Assembly (NCBI GenBank): GCA_902634885.1 | Contig: CACPLR010000010.1 | Location: forward strand, 1 to 36,086 | Reading direction: 5' to 3' | Origin: an uncultured Pelagibacteraceae bacterium | GTDB taxonomy: Bacteria; Pseudomonadota; Alphaproteobacteria; Pelagibacterales; Pelagibacteraceae | DNA: 36,086 bases | Shown here: positions 18,374-27,519 of the stretch, piece by piece | How the letters are laid out: each line of letters starts with the position of its first letter | Numbering within the stretch: position 1 is the stretch's first letter | The notes under the pieces: generated by a model | The model's input: only the letters and a program-made list of their open reading frames with translations | What the model was told of the DNA's origin: nothing | Database searches by the model: none | Program-made: the position numbers and the translations under genes

Positions 18374-19060
18374 TTAATCTATGAGATATTTCTTAATGAT
18401 TTCCTCGATTCCATCAAAATTTTTAATTAAATAATCGTGGTGAATTTCAGAGACTTTCTTATCAGTGTATCCATCTTCCAAAAGTATAAATGGTATTTTA
18501 GCTGCTTTTGCAGACTCAGCATCCGTTTCACTGTCTCCAATCATTATACTTTTTTTTACATCACCCTGCATAATTTCTATTACATTTGTTAAATGTCTTG
18601 GATCAGGTTTGCAGTAATCAAATGTATTGCTTCCAGCCACATACTCAAAATAATCATATATTTTTATTTCTTTTAATAAGTTAATAGCAAGATGTTCTTG
18701 CTTGTTAGTACATATACCCATTTGGATTTGATTTTTTTTTGACCATTCTAAAAACTCTTTAACACCTTTTATTAACTTGCTTTCAATGACAATATTTTTT
18801 CCATAATAATCAATAAATTCTTTGACCATTTGTTTTTTTATTTTTTCATCAATAACTTTACTAAATTCTTTTTTAGCTTGCCCCCAGATGGACCTGCTGA
18901 TCATTACTGATGCACCCTTGCCAGCAAGATTTCGAATATCTTCAGTAGTCTTTGTATCATAGCCAAATTTATTCATTACATAGTTGTGTGCGTTCATTAA
19001 ATCTGGCGCGGAATCCACAAGAGTACCATCTAAATCAAAAAGAATTGTTAGTTTTTGCAT
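18374..19060 (-). CDS. gph: HAD-family phosphatase, phosphoglycolate phosphatase-like
   Basis: A 228-residue haloacid dehalogenase-fold hydrolase. The four motifs are present: nucleophile D9 and acid D11 in LFDLDGTLVDS, ICTNKQ (motif II), a Lys in YCKPDPRH (motif III) and MIGDSETDAESA near residue 174 (motif IV). The helical cap inserted after motif I (LVDSAPDLMNA) resembles Gph, which removes phosphate from 2-phosphoglycolate arising from DNA repair. Substrates of this family overlap, so pyrophosphatase-like or nucleotidase roles remain possible. It lies 43 bases upstream of prpD on the same strand and may be co-transcribed. Confidence 0.75.
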   Translation of the reverse strand: MQKLTILFDLDGTLVDSAPDLMNAHNYVMNKFGYDTKTTEDIRNLAGKGASVMISRSIWGQAKKEFSKVIDEKIKKQMVKEFIDYYGKNIVIESKLIKGVKEFLEWSKKNQIQMGICTNKQEHLAINLLKEIKIYDYFEYVAGSNTFDYCKPDPRHLTNVIEIMQGDVKKSIMIGDSETDAESAKAAKIPFILLEDGYTDKKVSEIHHDYLIKNFDGIEEIIKKYLID

Positions 19061-19129
19061 AATTTAAGTTTTTTTAAGAAATAAATTGTGAATTAATTAA
19101 AACAAAACCTAAATATATACAATCATTAT
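19061..19129. promoter_or_regulatory. Divergent promoter region between gph and the glmU-like gene
   Basis: These 69 bases separate divergent starts for the gph-prpDBC and glmU-glmS units. They are nearly all A and T. TATATA at 19114-19119 could be part of a -10 element for the plus strand, but I see no well-spaced -35, operator or riboswitch. The call is positional. Confidence 0.35.
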
Positions 19130-19750
19130 ATGCTTCAAAACAATTCACATATCGAACAAAATAAATTAAGAAAAAAATTTTTAAAAAAAGGGATTAAAAT
19201 GATAGCTCCTGAAACAATTTTTTTTTCTAAAGAAACAATTATTGGTAAAAATGTAACGATAGAACCGTATGTTGTATTTTCAAAAAAAGTTAAAATTGGA
19301 AATAATGTTACAATAAAATCATTTTCTCATCTCGAGGGGGTTACTGTTGAAGATAACGTTGATATTGGTCCTTATGCGAGGATTAGACCTAACGTGAGAA
19401 TTCAAACAGGTTCAAAAATTGGAAACTTTGTTGAAATTAAAAAAAGCAACATCGGCAAAAACTCAAAAGTAAATCACCTATCTTATATAGGTGACTCTAC
19501 TATTGGTAAAAATGTGAATATTGGAGCTGGTACTATTACTTGTAATTATGATGGGGTTAAGAAAAGCAAAACAAATATCAAAGATGGTGTATTTATTGGA
19601 TCGAATTCATCATTAGTAGCGCCAGTTACAATTAATAAGAATAGTGTTGTTGGTGCAAGTTCAGTTATAACAAAAAATGTATTATCAAAAAGTCTTGCTT
19701 TGACTAGATCAAATCAAATAACAATAAAAAATTATAAAAGAAAAAAATAA
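19130..19750 (+). CDS. glmU: GlmU acetyltransferase domain standing alone (glucosamine-1-phosphate N-acetyltransferase)
   Basis: Only the C-terminal half of GlmU: a left-handed beta-helix that acetylates glucosamine-1-phosphate with acetyl-CoA. It has 206 residues, against about 450 for the usual bifunctional protein. Hexapeptide repeats run from about residue 36 to 180. Catalytic and binding residues are kept: H116 and Y119 in VNHLSYIGD (H363 and Y366 of E. coli), ARIRP near 84, EIKK near 103 and [13 protein letters not shown] at 130-142. No uridylyltransferase signature (LAAGxGTRM) is present, and the region upstream is the divergent gph gene, so this is not a simple frameshift. It directly abuts glmS, so the role in UDP-GlcNAc synthesis is well supported. 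Confidence 0.85.
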   Translation: MLQNNSHIEQNKLRKKFLKKGIKMIAPETIFFSKETIIGKNVTIEPYVVFSKKVKIGNNVTIKSFSHLEGVTVEDNVDIGPYARIRPNVRIQTGSKIGNFVEIKKSNIGKNSKVNHLSYIGDSTIGKNVNIGAGTITCNYDGVKKSKTNIKDGVFIGSNSSLVAPVTINKNSVVGASSVITKNVLSKSLALTRSNQITIKNYKRKK

Positions 19751-21571
19751 ATGTGTGGGATAGTTGGCATAACAAGTTCTAAAGAAGTCACTTCTAGAAT
19801 AATAGGATCATTAAAAAAACTCGAATATAGAGGATATGACTCTGCTGGTATAGCTACAATAACTGAAAATAATATTAATGAAGTAAAGTGTGAAGGAAGG
19901 GTAAATGAATTAGAAAAAAATATTAGTCAAATAAATTTATCAGGTACAATAGGAATTGGTCATGTAAGATGGGCAACCCATGGAAAACCAAGTGCAATTA
20001 ATGCTCATCCTCATTCTTCAGACAATGTTTCGGTTGTACATAATGGTATAATTGAAAACTCTACTATTCTAAAAAAAATATTAGAAAATAAAGGATATAA
20101 ATTTAAATCACAAACCGATACAGAGGTAATTGTACATTTGGTGAGTGATTACTTAAAAAAATATAATTTAAAAAATACAATCATAAAAGTACTCAAGAAA
20201 TTACATGGAAGTTTTGCATTAGGAATAATTTTTAAGAATCAACCTGACCTAATAGTTGGTGCAAGAAGAGGATCTCCATTAGCTGTGGGTTACGGTCCTG
20301 ATGAACACTATTTAGGATCAGATTCTTACGCTCTAAAATCAATGACTAATAAGATTTCATATTTAAATGATGGTGAGTTTTGTATTTTGAAAAAAGATCA
20401 AGTTGAATTTTTTGATTCAGATGGAATCAAAACAAATAAAGAAATTTTAAACCTTTCTAAGGATGAACAAAATTATGAAAAAGGCCAATATAAATATTTT
20501 ATGGCAAAAGAAATAGATGAGCAACCTGTAACAATAAAAAATTGTATCAATGAATATATTGACAAACATAATAATGAAATAAATATTTATAATTTTCCTT
20601 GGAAAATAAGTGATATTTCTTCAGTTGTGCTTATAGGTTGTGGTACTGCCTATCATTCTTGTTTGGTTGCAAAATATTGGTTTGAGCAGAATACAAATAT
20701 GGATGTCTCTGTAGATATCGCATCAGAATTTAGATATCGAAAAATAAAGTTTAAACAAAATGCTCTATATATATTTGTTTCTCAATCTGGAGAGACAGCA
20801 GATACATTTGCGGCACTTGATATATGCAAGAAAAATGAGGTTAAAACCTGTGCGATTGTAAATGTTGTTGAGAGCTCAATTGCAAGAGACGCAGATTTAG
20901 TCTTGCCAATTCATTGTGGACCGGAAATTGGTGTTGCTTCTACAAAAGCCTTTCTAGGTCAAATGCTAGTGTTATACTTGCTATGTACAAAGATTTCTTA
21001 CGAACAAAAAACAATTATAAAAAAAACATATCAAAATAAAATTAAGGATTTGTTATTACTTTCTAAATGTGCGAAAGAAACACTAAACATAGATAACAAA
21101 ATCCACAATTTAGGCAAAGATTTTGCCAATTCTAAAGGATCAATGTTTTTAGGAAGAGGTTATTCGTATCCGATTGCTCTTGAAGGCGCTTTAAAACTGA
21201 AAGAACTTGCTTACGTACACGCCGAAGGGTATCCAGCCGGCGAAATGAAGCATGGTCCATTAGCTCTTATAGAGGAAGGTATGCCAGTTGTTGTAATTGC
21301 TCCAAGAGATGAACATTACAAAAAAACAATTTCTAATATGCAAGAAGTTATATCGAGAGGTGCCAAGGTATTACTTATAACCAATAAGAGCACTGATGAA
21401 ATTTTTTCTGAAAATATTTGGGAGCAAATAGAAGTTGAAAATATATCTGATGAACTACTTCCTTTTCTAACTACAATCCCTTTACAAAAACTAGCCTATT
21501 ATTCAGCTTTAGAGAAAGGCTTTGATATTGATAAACCTAGAAATCTCGCTAAATCAGTTACTGTTGAATAA
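19751..21571 (+). CDS. glmS: Glutamine-fructose-6-phosphate aminotransferase (isomerizing)
   Basis: Makes glucosamine-6-phosphate from fructose-6-phosphate and glutamine, the first step to UDP-GlcNAc. The sequence starts MCGIVGI, so Cys1 of the mature protein is the glutaminase nucleophile. HVRWATHGKPS and HNGIIEN follow in the Ntn amidotransferase domain (about 1-240). Two SIS isomerase domains follow, with GCGTAYHS, SQSGETADT, and the end AKSVTVE holding the conserved C-terminal Lys. The 606 residues are full length. Its ATG immediately follows the glmU-like stop. No glmS ribozyme leader is possible here as there is no spacer. Confidence 0.96.
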   Translation: MCGIVGITSSKEVTSRIIGSLKKLEYRGYDSAGIATITENNINEVKCEGRVNELEKNISQINLSGTIGIGHVRWATHGKPSAINAHPHSSDNVSVVHNGIIENSTILKKILENKGYKFKSQTDTEVIVHLVSDYLKKYNLKNTIIKVLKKLHGSFALGIIFKNQPDLIVGARRGSPLAVGYGPDEHYLGSDSYALKSMTNKISYLNDGEFCILKKDQVEFFDSDGIKTNKEILNLSKDEQNYEKGQYKYFMAKEIDEQPVTIKNCINEYIDKHNNEINIYNFPWKISDISSVVLIGCGTAYHSCLVAKYWFEQNTNMDVSVDIASEFRYRKIKFKQNALYIFVSQSGETADTFAALDICKKNEVKTCAIVNVVESSIARDADLVLPIHCGPEIGVASTKAFLGQMLVLYLLCTKISYEQKTIIKKTYQNKIKDLLLLSKCAKETLNIDNKIHNLGKDFANSKGSMFLGRGYSYPIALEGALKLKELAYVHAEGYPAGEMKHGPLALIEEGMPVVVIAPRDEHYKKTISNMQEVISRGAKVLLITNKSTDEIFSENIWEQIEVENISDELLPFLTTIPLQKLAYYSALEKGFDIDKPRNLAKSVTVE

Positions 21572-21605
21572 TTAGTAAAGTCTGTTAAAACAATTTCAAG
21601 TTGAA

Positions 21606-22985
21606 ATGAAAAATTGGAAAATAAATAGTTGGAGAAAATATCCTGTAAAACATCAACCTACATATGATGATGAAAAGGAATTAGACCTTGTTCTAAACAA
21701 GTTAAAAACTTTTCCACCTTTAGTTTTTGCAGGTGAAACACGACATTTAAAAAATCAATTATCTGAAGTCGTTGATGGTAAAGCTTTTCTTTTACAAGGA
21801 GGAGATTGCGCAGAGAGTTTTGCGGAATTTCATCCAGATAATATTAGAGATACGTTTAAGGTCATACTTCAGATGTCTTTAGTTTTAACTTATTCTGCAT
21901 CATTACCAGTTGTTAAACTTGGCAGAATTGCTGGGCAGTTTTCAAAACCAAGAAGTGCTCCTACAGAAAAACAAGGTAACAAAGAATTACCAAGTTATTT
22001 AGGTGACAATATTAATGCTATTGACTTTAATGAGAAAGCCAGAAGGCCTGATCCAAAAAGATTATTTAAAGCATATTCTCAATCAGCATCAACATTAAAT
22101 CTTTTACGTGCTTTTTCAAAAGGTGGATTTGCTGATTTAAACAAAGTTCACTTATGGAACTTAGATTATATAAAGAAGAGCCCACAATCTAAGAAATTTA
22201 AAGAACTAGAGGATAAAATTGCTGATGCATTAGCTTTTATGGAAGCTTGTGGAATTACATCAGATTTTAATAATAGATTATATACAGTGAACTTCTGGAC
22301 ATCACATGAAGCTCTACATTTGCCGTTTGAGGAGAGCATGACAAGAGTAGATTCTACAACTGGTGAGTATCATGATACTTCTGCTCACTTTGTGTGGATT
22401 GGAGATAGAACAAGACAATTAGATGGTGGACATGTTGAGTTTTGCAGAGGGATAGAAAATCCAATTGGCATTAAATGTGGGCCAACGTCAAAACCAGATG
22501 AAATTGCTAAAATCTGTGAAGCTATTAATCCAAAAAACGAAAAAGGAAAAATAACTTTAATTTCTAGATTTGGTCATCAAAATGTAGAAAAATTTTTACC
22601 AAAATTAATAAGAGGAATTAAAAAAGAGGGATTAAATGTTCTATGGTCATGTGATCCTTGTCATGGTAACACTATAAAAGCGTCAACGGGGTTTAAGACA
22701 AGACCGTTCAATGATGTAGTTAAAGAAGTTAAAAATGTTTTTGCAGTTCATCAAGCAGAAGGCTCATACGCAGGTGGGTTGCATGTTGAGATGACTGGTC
22801 AAGATGTGACAGAGTGCACAGGTGGAGCAAAAAAAATATCAGATACCGACTTATCAAGCAGATATCATACACACTGTGATCCAAGATTAAACTCTGATCA
22901 AGCTATTGAATTAGCATTTTTAATTTCAGATGAGATAAAAAAGAATAGTTTGTATTCCAAATCTGCAATTAAAGCGGCATCTTAG
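21606..22985 (+). CDS. aroG: 3-deoxy-7-phosphoheptulonate synthase, class II (DAHP synthase)
   Basis: First enzyme of the shikimate pathway, condensing PEP with erythrose-4-phosphate. It belongs to class II (plant/Mycobacterium type), unrelated in sequence to E. coli AroFGH. Signatures include LLQGGDCAESFAEF with the metal-binding C68, GRIAGQFSKPRS, CGPTSKPDEI and HVEMTGQDVTECTGG. The 459-residue length is typical. It starts 34 bases after glmS on the same strand and may be co-transcribed. A Shine-Dalgarno is not obvious. Confidence 0.92.
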   Translation: MKNWKINSWRKYPVKHQPTYDDEKELDLVLNKLKTFPPLVFAGETRHLKNQLSEVVDGKAFLLQGGDCAESFAEFHPDNIRDTFKVILQMSLVLTYSASLPVVKLGRIAGQFSKPRSAPTEKQGNKELPSYLGDNINAIDFNEKARRPDPKRLFKAYSQSASTLNLLRAFSKGGFADLNKVHLWNLDYIKKSPQSKKFKELEDKIADALAFMEACGITSDFNNRLYTVNFWTSHEALHLPFEESMTRVDSTTGEYHDTSAHFVWIGDRTRQLDGGHVEFCRGIENPIGIKCGPTSKPDEIAKICEAINPKNEKGKITLISRFGHQNVEKFLPKLIRGIKKEGLNVLWSCDPCHGNTIKASTGFKTRPFNDVVKEVKNVFAVHQAEGSYAGGLHVEMTGQDVTECTGGAKKISDTDLSSRYHTHCDPRLNSDQAIELAFLISDEIKKNSLYSKSAIKAAS

Positions 22986-23022
22986 CCGTTTAAAAATAAT
23001 ATTTTATTTCTATATTTACCTT

Positions 23023-23760
23023 ATGCATCCAAAAGACAAAGTTGATCATATAAAAAATTGGATTTTAAATTACGTTAATTCAATGCCAAATAAAGCCAAG
23101 TCATTGGTAATTGGTATTTCAGGTGGAATTGACTCTTCAGTATCAAGCACATTAAGTGCAATGACAGGTTTAAAAACAATAGTGTTATCTATGCCAATTA
23201 AACAAAAATCAGCACAACATGACTTAAGTTTAGCACATCAAGAATGGTTAAAAAAAAATTTTAGCAATGTTGAGGGTCATACATTAGAACTTGATAGTTT
23301 ATTTAAAACATTTGAAGGAACTTTAAATAACTTTGGTAATGAACATGGTATGGCAAATTCTAGAGCAAGATTAAGGATGACAACACTATACCAAGTTGCC
23401 GCCGCAAATAGTGGAATAGTTGTTGGAACCGGAAATAAAGTCGAAGATTTTGGAGTTGGTTTTTATACAAAATATGGTGATGGAGGAGTTGATATTTCTC
23501 CAATAGCAGATTGTAACAAATCAGAGGTTTGGGAACTTGGAAAAGAACTTGGGATATTAAAAGAAATTATAGAAGCCCCTCCAACAGATGGTTTGTGGGA
23601 TGATGGACGTACTGACGAAGGTCAGCTTGGCTTAACTTATAAAGAGCTCGAAGAAGCAATGGAAAATGAAAACTCTATAAATAGAGAGAAATATAATTCA
23701 ATAAGAAGAACAAATTTGCATAAAATGGAACCAATTCCAGTATGCAAAATTCCAAATTAA
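23023..23760 (+). CDS. nadE: NH3-dependent NAD+ synthetase
   Basis: Amidates deamido-NAD to NAD+ using ATP. The 245-residue protein has the N-type ATP pyrophosphatase P-loop SGGIDSS (33-39), RARLRMTTLYQVAA near 115-128, and VGTGNKVEDFGVGFYTKYGDG. No glutaminase (nitrilase) domain is fused, so it should use ammonia directly. It follows aroG by 37 bases on the same strand and precedes cysS by 45 bases. Confidence 0.92.
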   Translation: MHPKDKVDHIKNWILNYVNSMPNKAKSLVIGISGGIDSSVSSTLSAMTGLKTIVLSMPIKQKSAQHDLSLAHQEWLKKNFSNVEGHTLELDSLFKTFEGTLNNFGNEHGMANSRARLRMTTLYQVAAANSGIVVGTGNKVEDFGVGFYTKYGDGGVDISPIADCNKSEVWELGKELGILKEIIEAPPTDGLWDDGRTDEGQLGLTYKELEEAMENENSINREKYNSIRRTNLHKMEPIPVCKIPN

Positions 23761-23764
23761 TCAA

Positions 23765-23782
23765 ATAGATTCACAAATCTAT
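23765..23782 (+). other. Small hairpin between nadE and cysS
   Basis: ATAGATT pairs perfectly with AATCTAT (7 bp) around a CACA loop, five bases past the nadE stop. There is no T run, so a terminator is doubtful; it could be a 3'-end protecting structure. In such A/T-rich DNA it could also be chance. Confidence 0.3.
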
Positions 23783-23805
23783 AATTTAAGTATATTCCTA
23801 GTTGA

Positions 23806-25167
23806 ATGGGTAAAGATATATTTTTAACTAATAGCCTCGATAATAAGAAAAATAAATTTATACCCAAAAATGAAAAATCAGTTGGCATGTATGTTTGTGG
23901 ACCAACTGTATATGATGATCCACATATAGGAAATGCAAGACCTTTAGTTGTTTTTGATATTCTATTTAAAATTTTAAAAAAAAAATACGGATCTAATTCT
24001 GTTAATTACATTAGAAACATCACAGATATAGATGATAAAATTATTAAAGCATCAAAAGATAAAAAAATTTCTATAAAAGATTTAACTTTAAAAGTTACAG
24101 GAAACTTTCATGATGACTGTAAATATTTAAAGTGTGAGGAGCCAACGGAAGAACCTAAAGCAACTGAAAATATAAATCAAATGGTCGATATGATAACTGA
24201 TTTAGAAAATCAAGGTTATGCATATTCAAATAACAATCATGTATACTTTGAGGTAAATAAATTTGAGGATTATGGAAAACTTTCAAATAAAAAATTAGAT
24301 GAATTAATTGCAGGCTCAAGAGTTGAGGTGTCTGAATTCAAGAAAAATCCTGAAGATTTTGTATTATGGAAACCATCTACAGCTGGTGAGCCATCATGGG
24401 ACTCCCCATGGGGAAAAGGTAGGCCTGGCTGGCATTTAGAGTGTTCAGCGATGTCAAAAAGATACTTAGGTGATGAATTCGATATTCATGGAGGTGGCAG
24501 AGATTTAATATTTCCTCACCATGAAAATGAAATAGCACAATCTAGATGTGCAAATGGAACCAAATCGTTCGCAAATTATTGGGTTCATAATGGATTTATT
24601 ACTTTATCAAATGAAAAAATGGCTAAATCCCAAGGTAATATTTTGAAAATAAAAGATTTTAAAACAAAATATAATGGTCAAGTTTTAAGATTAGCATTAA
24701 TTACTAGTCATTACAGACAAGGACTTGATTGGAATGACAAATTAATATCAGAGTGTGAGAAGACTTTAACAAAATGGTACTCTGCACATATTGAAGTTAA
24801 AGAAAAAATTACAGTTTCTGACAATATTTTATCTCCTTTATATGACGACTTAAACACACCGGGTTATATTGCAAATTTGCACTCTTTATACACTAAAGCG
24901 TCCTCTGGAACAGACGAGGACAAAAACATTTTTGTACATGCTTGTAACTTTATTGGTCTTTTAACAGATACTAAAGAAAAATGGATGAGTTACAAAAAAA
25001 ATTCAATCAATATATCGGAGGATGAAATTAGATCTAAAATTGAAGAGAGAAATAAAGCAAGATCTAACAAAAATTATGTATTGGCTGATAAAATTAGACA
25101 GGATCTTTTAGATAAGGGTATTTTAATTGAAGATAAAGATGGTACAACCTCGTGGAAATTAAAATGA
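23806..25167 (+). CDS. cysS: Cysteinyl-tRNA synthetase
   Basis: Class I aminoacyl-tRNA synthetase charging tRNA-Cys. The signature CGPTVYDDPHIGN contains zinc ligand C31 and the HIGH-type motif at 40-43. The HIGH-side segment IRNITDIDDKI, the zinc site in WHLECSAMS and FPHHENEIAQS, and the KMSKS motif KMAKS (271-275) followed by QGN are all present. The 453-residue length is normal. Its stop overlaps the next start (ATGA). Confidence 0.96.
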   Translation: MGKDIFLTNSLDNKKNKFIPKNEKSVGMYVCGPTVYDDPHIGNARPLVVFDILFKILKKKYGSNSVNYIRNITDIDDKIIKASKDKKISIKDLTLKVTGNFHDDCKYLKCEEPTEEPKATENINQMVDMITDLENQGYAYSNNNHVYFEVNKFEDYGKLSNKKLDELIAGSRVEVSEFKKNPEDFVLWKPSTAGEPSWDSPWGKGRPGWHLECSAMSKRYLGDEFDIHGGGRDLIFPHHENEIAQSRCANGTKSFANYWVHNGFITLSNEKMAKSQGNILKIKDFKTKYNGQVLRLALITSHYRQGLDWNDKLISECEKTLTKWYSAHIEVKEKITVSDNILSPLYDDLNTPGYIANLHSLYTKASSGTDEDKNIFVHACNFIGLLTDTKEKWMSYKKNSINISEDEIRSKIEERNKARSNKNYVLADKIRQDLLDKGILIEDKDGTTSWKLK

Positions 25168-26765
25168 GTAAAGAGAAAATCTATATATTTGATACTACAC
25201 TAAGAGATGGAGCCCAAACTCAAGGAGTAGACTTTTCATTAAATGAGAAGGAAAAGATTGCAAAATCTTTAGATCATTTAGGAGTGGATTATATTGAAGG
25301 GGGATGGCCAGGAGCTAACCCAACTGATACTGAATTTTTTAATAAAGACCAAAATTTTAAAAATGCAAATCTTACTGCATTTGGCATGACTAAAAAATCA
25401 GAGCATAGTGCAAATAACGACCCAATGTTATCATCATTAATAAATTCTAAAAGTTCATCAGTTTGTTTGTTTGGCAAGGCATGGGATTTTCATGTTGATG
25501 TCGCCTTAGGTATTTCAAACGAGCAGAATTTAGAAAACATCAGTGAAAGCACAAAACATATTGTGAGCTCTGGTAAAGAATTTATGTTTGATGCAGAGCA
25601 CTTTTTCGATGGTTATAAATCAAATCCTGAATATGCTTTATCATGCTTAAAATCTGCATATGACAATGGCGCAAGATGGATTGTTCTTTGTGATACAAAT
25701 GGTGGAACTTTACCTCATGAAGTATCTAAAATTGTTGAAGCTGTTACAAAACATATTCCAGGAAAAAATTTAGGCATTCATGCACACAATGATACTGAAA
25801 ATGCTGTTGCTAATAGTTTAGTAGCTGTTCAAGCCGGTGTCAGACAAGTTCAAGGCACCATAAATGGGTTAGGGGAGAGATGTGGAAATGCAAATCTTAT
25901 GTCGTTGATACCAACCTTTTTCTTTAAAAAAGATTTTTCAGATAAATACGAAATAAGTATTAAACCAGAAAATATTAAAAATTTAACTCAGTGTTCAAGA
26001 TTATTAGATGAAATACTAAATAGAAAACCAAATAAGCATTTACCTTATGTAGGTGCATCTGCATTTTCTCATAAAGGAGGAATGCATGTATCAGCTGTTC
26101 AAAAAGATCCAAAAACTTATGAACATATCAACCCCGATAATGTTGGAAATGTTAGAAATATAGTCGTTTCTGATCAATCAGGGCAATCTAATATTATGTC
26201 TCGATTAAATGCTATTGGTATTAAAATAAAAAAAGATGATCCAAAAATTAAAAAACTTTTACACGAAGTAAAAGATAGAGAGTTTATTGGTTATAGTTAT
26301 GATGGTGCAGATGCATCTTTTGAATTACTAGCACGTAGATTAATGGGAGATATCCCAAGATATATTTCAATAAATGAGTACGATGTGTCAGTTAAAAAAG
26401 ACTCATCTGGAGAAGTAATTTCATTTGCAAAAGCTAAACTAGAAGTTGATGGTCATGAAATATTATGTGAAGGTGAAGGTAACGGTCCTGTTAACGCACT
26501 GGATAATGCTATTAGAAAAAATGTAAATAAACTTGAAAAGTATTCAGAATATTTAAAAGATTTAAAATTAGTTGATTATAAAGTTAGGATTTTAAATACA
26601 GGTACTGGAGCTGTTACAAGAGTTTCAATAGAAAGTGCAGACTCAAAACATGGGAATTGGTTTACAATTGGAGTTTCTCCAAATATCATTGATGCTTCTT
26701 TCAAAGCTTTAGTGGATAGCTTAGATTACAAATTATTTAAAGATAATGCTCCAGCTAGCACTTAA
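25164..26765 (+). CDS. cimA: (R)-citramalate synthase
   Basis: Condenses acetyl-CoA with pyruvate to citramalate, giving 2-oxobutanoate for isoleucine without threonine deaminase. The N-terminal FDTTLRDGAQTQG with R14 and metal ligand D15, the HxH metal pair in GIHAHNDTENAVAN, and GLGERCGNANLMSLIP define the LeuA/homocitrate/citramalate TIM barrel. A C-terminal regulatory LeuA-type domain runs from about residue 395 to the end. The 533-residue length fits the CimA subgroup better than LeuA; isopropylmalate or homocitrate synthase remain alternatives. I chose ATG at 25164, which overlaps the cysS stop as ATGA, over the in-frame GTG at 25152. Its stop overlaps the next start by one base. Confidence 0.85.
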   Translation: MSKEKIYIFDTTLRDGAQTQGVDFSLNEKEKIAKSLDHLGVDYIEGGWPGANPTDTEFFNKDQNFKNANLTAFGMTKKSEHSANNDPMLSSLINSKSSSVCLFGKAWDFHVDVALGISNEQNLENISESTKHIVSSGKEFMFDAEHFFDGYKSNPEYALSCLKSAYDNGARWIVLCDTNGGTLPHEVSKIVEAVTKHIPGKNLGIHAHNDTENAVANSLVAVQAGVRQVQGTINGLGERCGNANLMSLIPTFFFKKDFSDKYEISIKPENIKNLTQCSRLLDEILNRKPNKHLPYVGASAFSHKGGMHVSAVQKDPKTYEHINPDNVGNVRNIVVSDQSGQSNIMSRLNAIGIKIKKDDPKIKKLLHEVKDREFIGYSYDGADASFELLARRLMGDIPRYISINEYDVSVKKDSSGEVISFAKAKLEVDGHEILCEGEGNGPVNALDNAIRKNVNKLEKYSEYLKDLKLVDYKVRILNTGTGAVTRVSIESADSKHGNWFTIGVSPNIIDASFKALVDSLDYKLFKDNAPAST

Positions 26766-27493
26766 TGTCTTTTAAAAATATTTCTTTTATTTTACATAAG
26801 CCACAACTTTCTGAAAATATAGGTGCATGTGCTAGAGCTCTTAAAAACTTTAATTTTCAAAAATTATTATTAATTGATCCAAAACCAATTTTTCCTAACG
26901 ACAAAATTATTGCAACTTCGGTTGGAGCAAAGGATATAATAAAGAGCGCAAAAGTATTTAAACATATTGAAAAATCACTCAAAAAAATTGATATTTTGGT
27001 TGCAACATCTGCAAGATTTAGAAATAAAAATATCAAACATATATCTATTTCAGATTTAAATAAAATCGATTACTCTAAAAAAGTTGGTTTTTTATTTGGT
27101 TCTGAGGCATCAGGTTTATCAAATGATGAGGTAAGTTATGCAGATTATACTTTGCAAATTCCAAGCAATAAAAACTTTAGATCATTAAATTTATCACACA
27201 GTCTGATTATTGTTGCACAAATTATAAGTAGTCATATTTCAAATAAGAAATATAAATTTGAAAAATCAAAAAAAATTAAACCTGCATCGAAAAAGGATAT
27301 TCAAAGCATGCTTTCTTTGTGTATTAATAATTTAGAGCAAAGAAATTTTTTTAATCCTCCAGAAAAAAAACCAATTATGTTAGAAAATTTAAGAAGTATC
27401 TTTTATAAAATGAACTTATCTGAAAAAGAAACTCGCATTTTATCAAGTGTATTCGCTGGTTTGACTAAAAAAAGGTTGATTGACAAAACCTAA
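26765..27493 (+). CDS. trmJ: TrmJ-like tRNA/rRNA 2'-O-methyltransferase (SPOUT superfamily)
   Basis: SAM-dependent RNA ribose methyltransferase, 242 residues. SPOUT knot motifs are visible: LHKPQLSENIGACARALKNF near the N terminus, FLFGSEASGLSNDE near 115-130 and IPSNKNFRSLNLSHS near 140-155. The N-terminal catalytic domain followed by a C-terminal helical extension matches TrmJ, which modifies position 32 of certain tRNAs. The precise target is family inference. Its ATG overlaps the cimA stop (TAATG). Confidence 0.8.
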   Translation: MSFKNISFILHKPQLSENIGACARALKNFNFQKLLLIDPKPIFPNDKIIATSVGAKDIIKSAKVFKHIEKSLKKIDILVATSARFRNKNIKHISISDLNKIDYSKKVGFLFGSEASGLSNDEVSYADYTLQIPSNKNFRSLNLSHSLIIVAQIISSHISNKKYKFEKSKKIKPASKKDIQSMLSLCINNLEQRNFFNPPEKKPIMLENLRSIFYKMNLSEKETRILSSVFAGLTKKRLIDKT

Positions 27494-27519
27494 CATCTGC
27501 TTATAAAGCCCAATATTCA

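Noticed and set aside
24616-24630. KMAKS instead of KMSKS in cysteinyl-tRNA synthetase
   Set aside because: The Ser-to-Ala variant is a tolerated form of the motif, and all other catalytic parts are intact.
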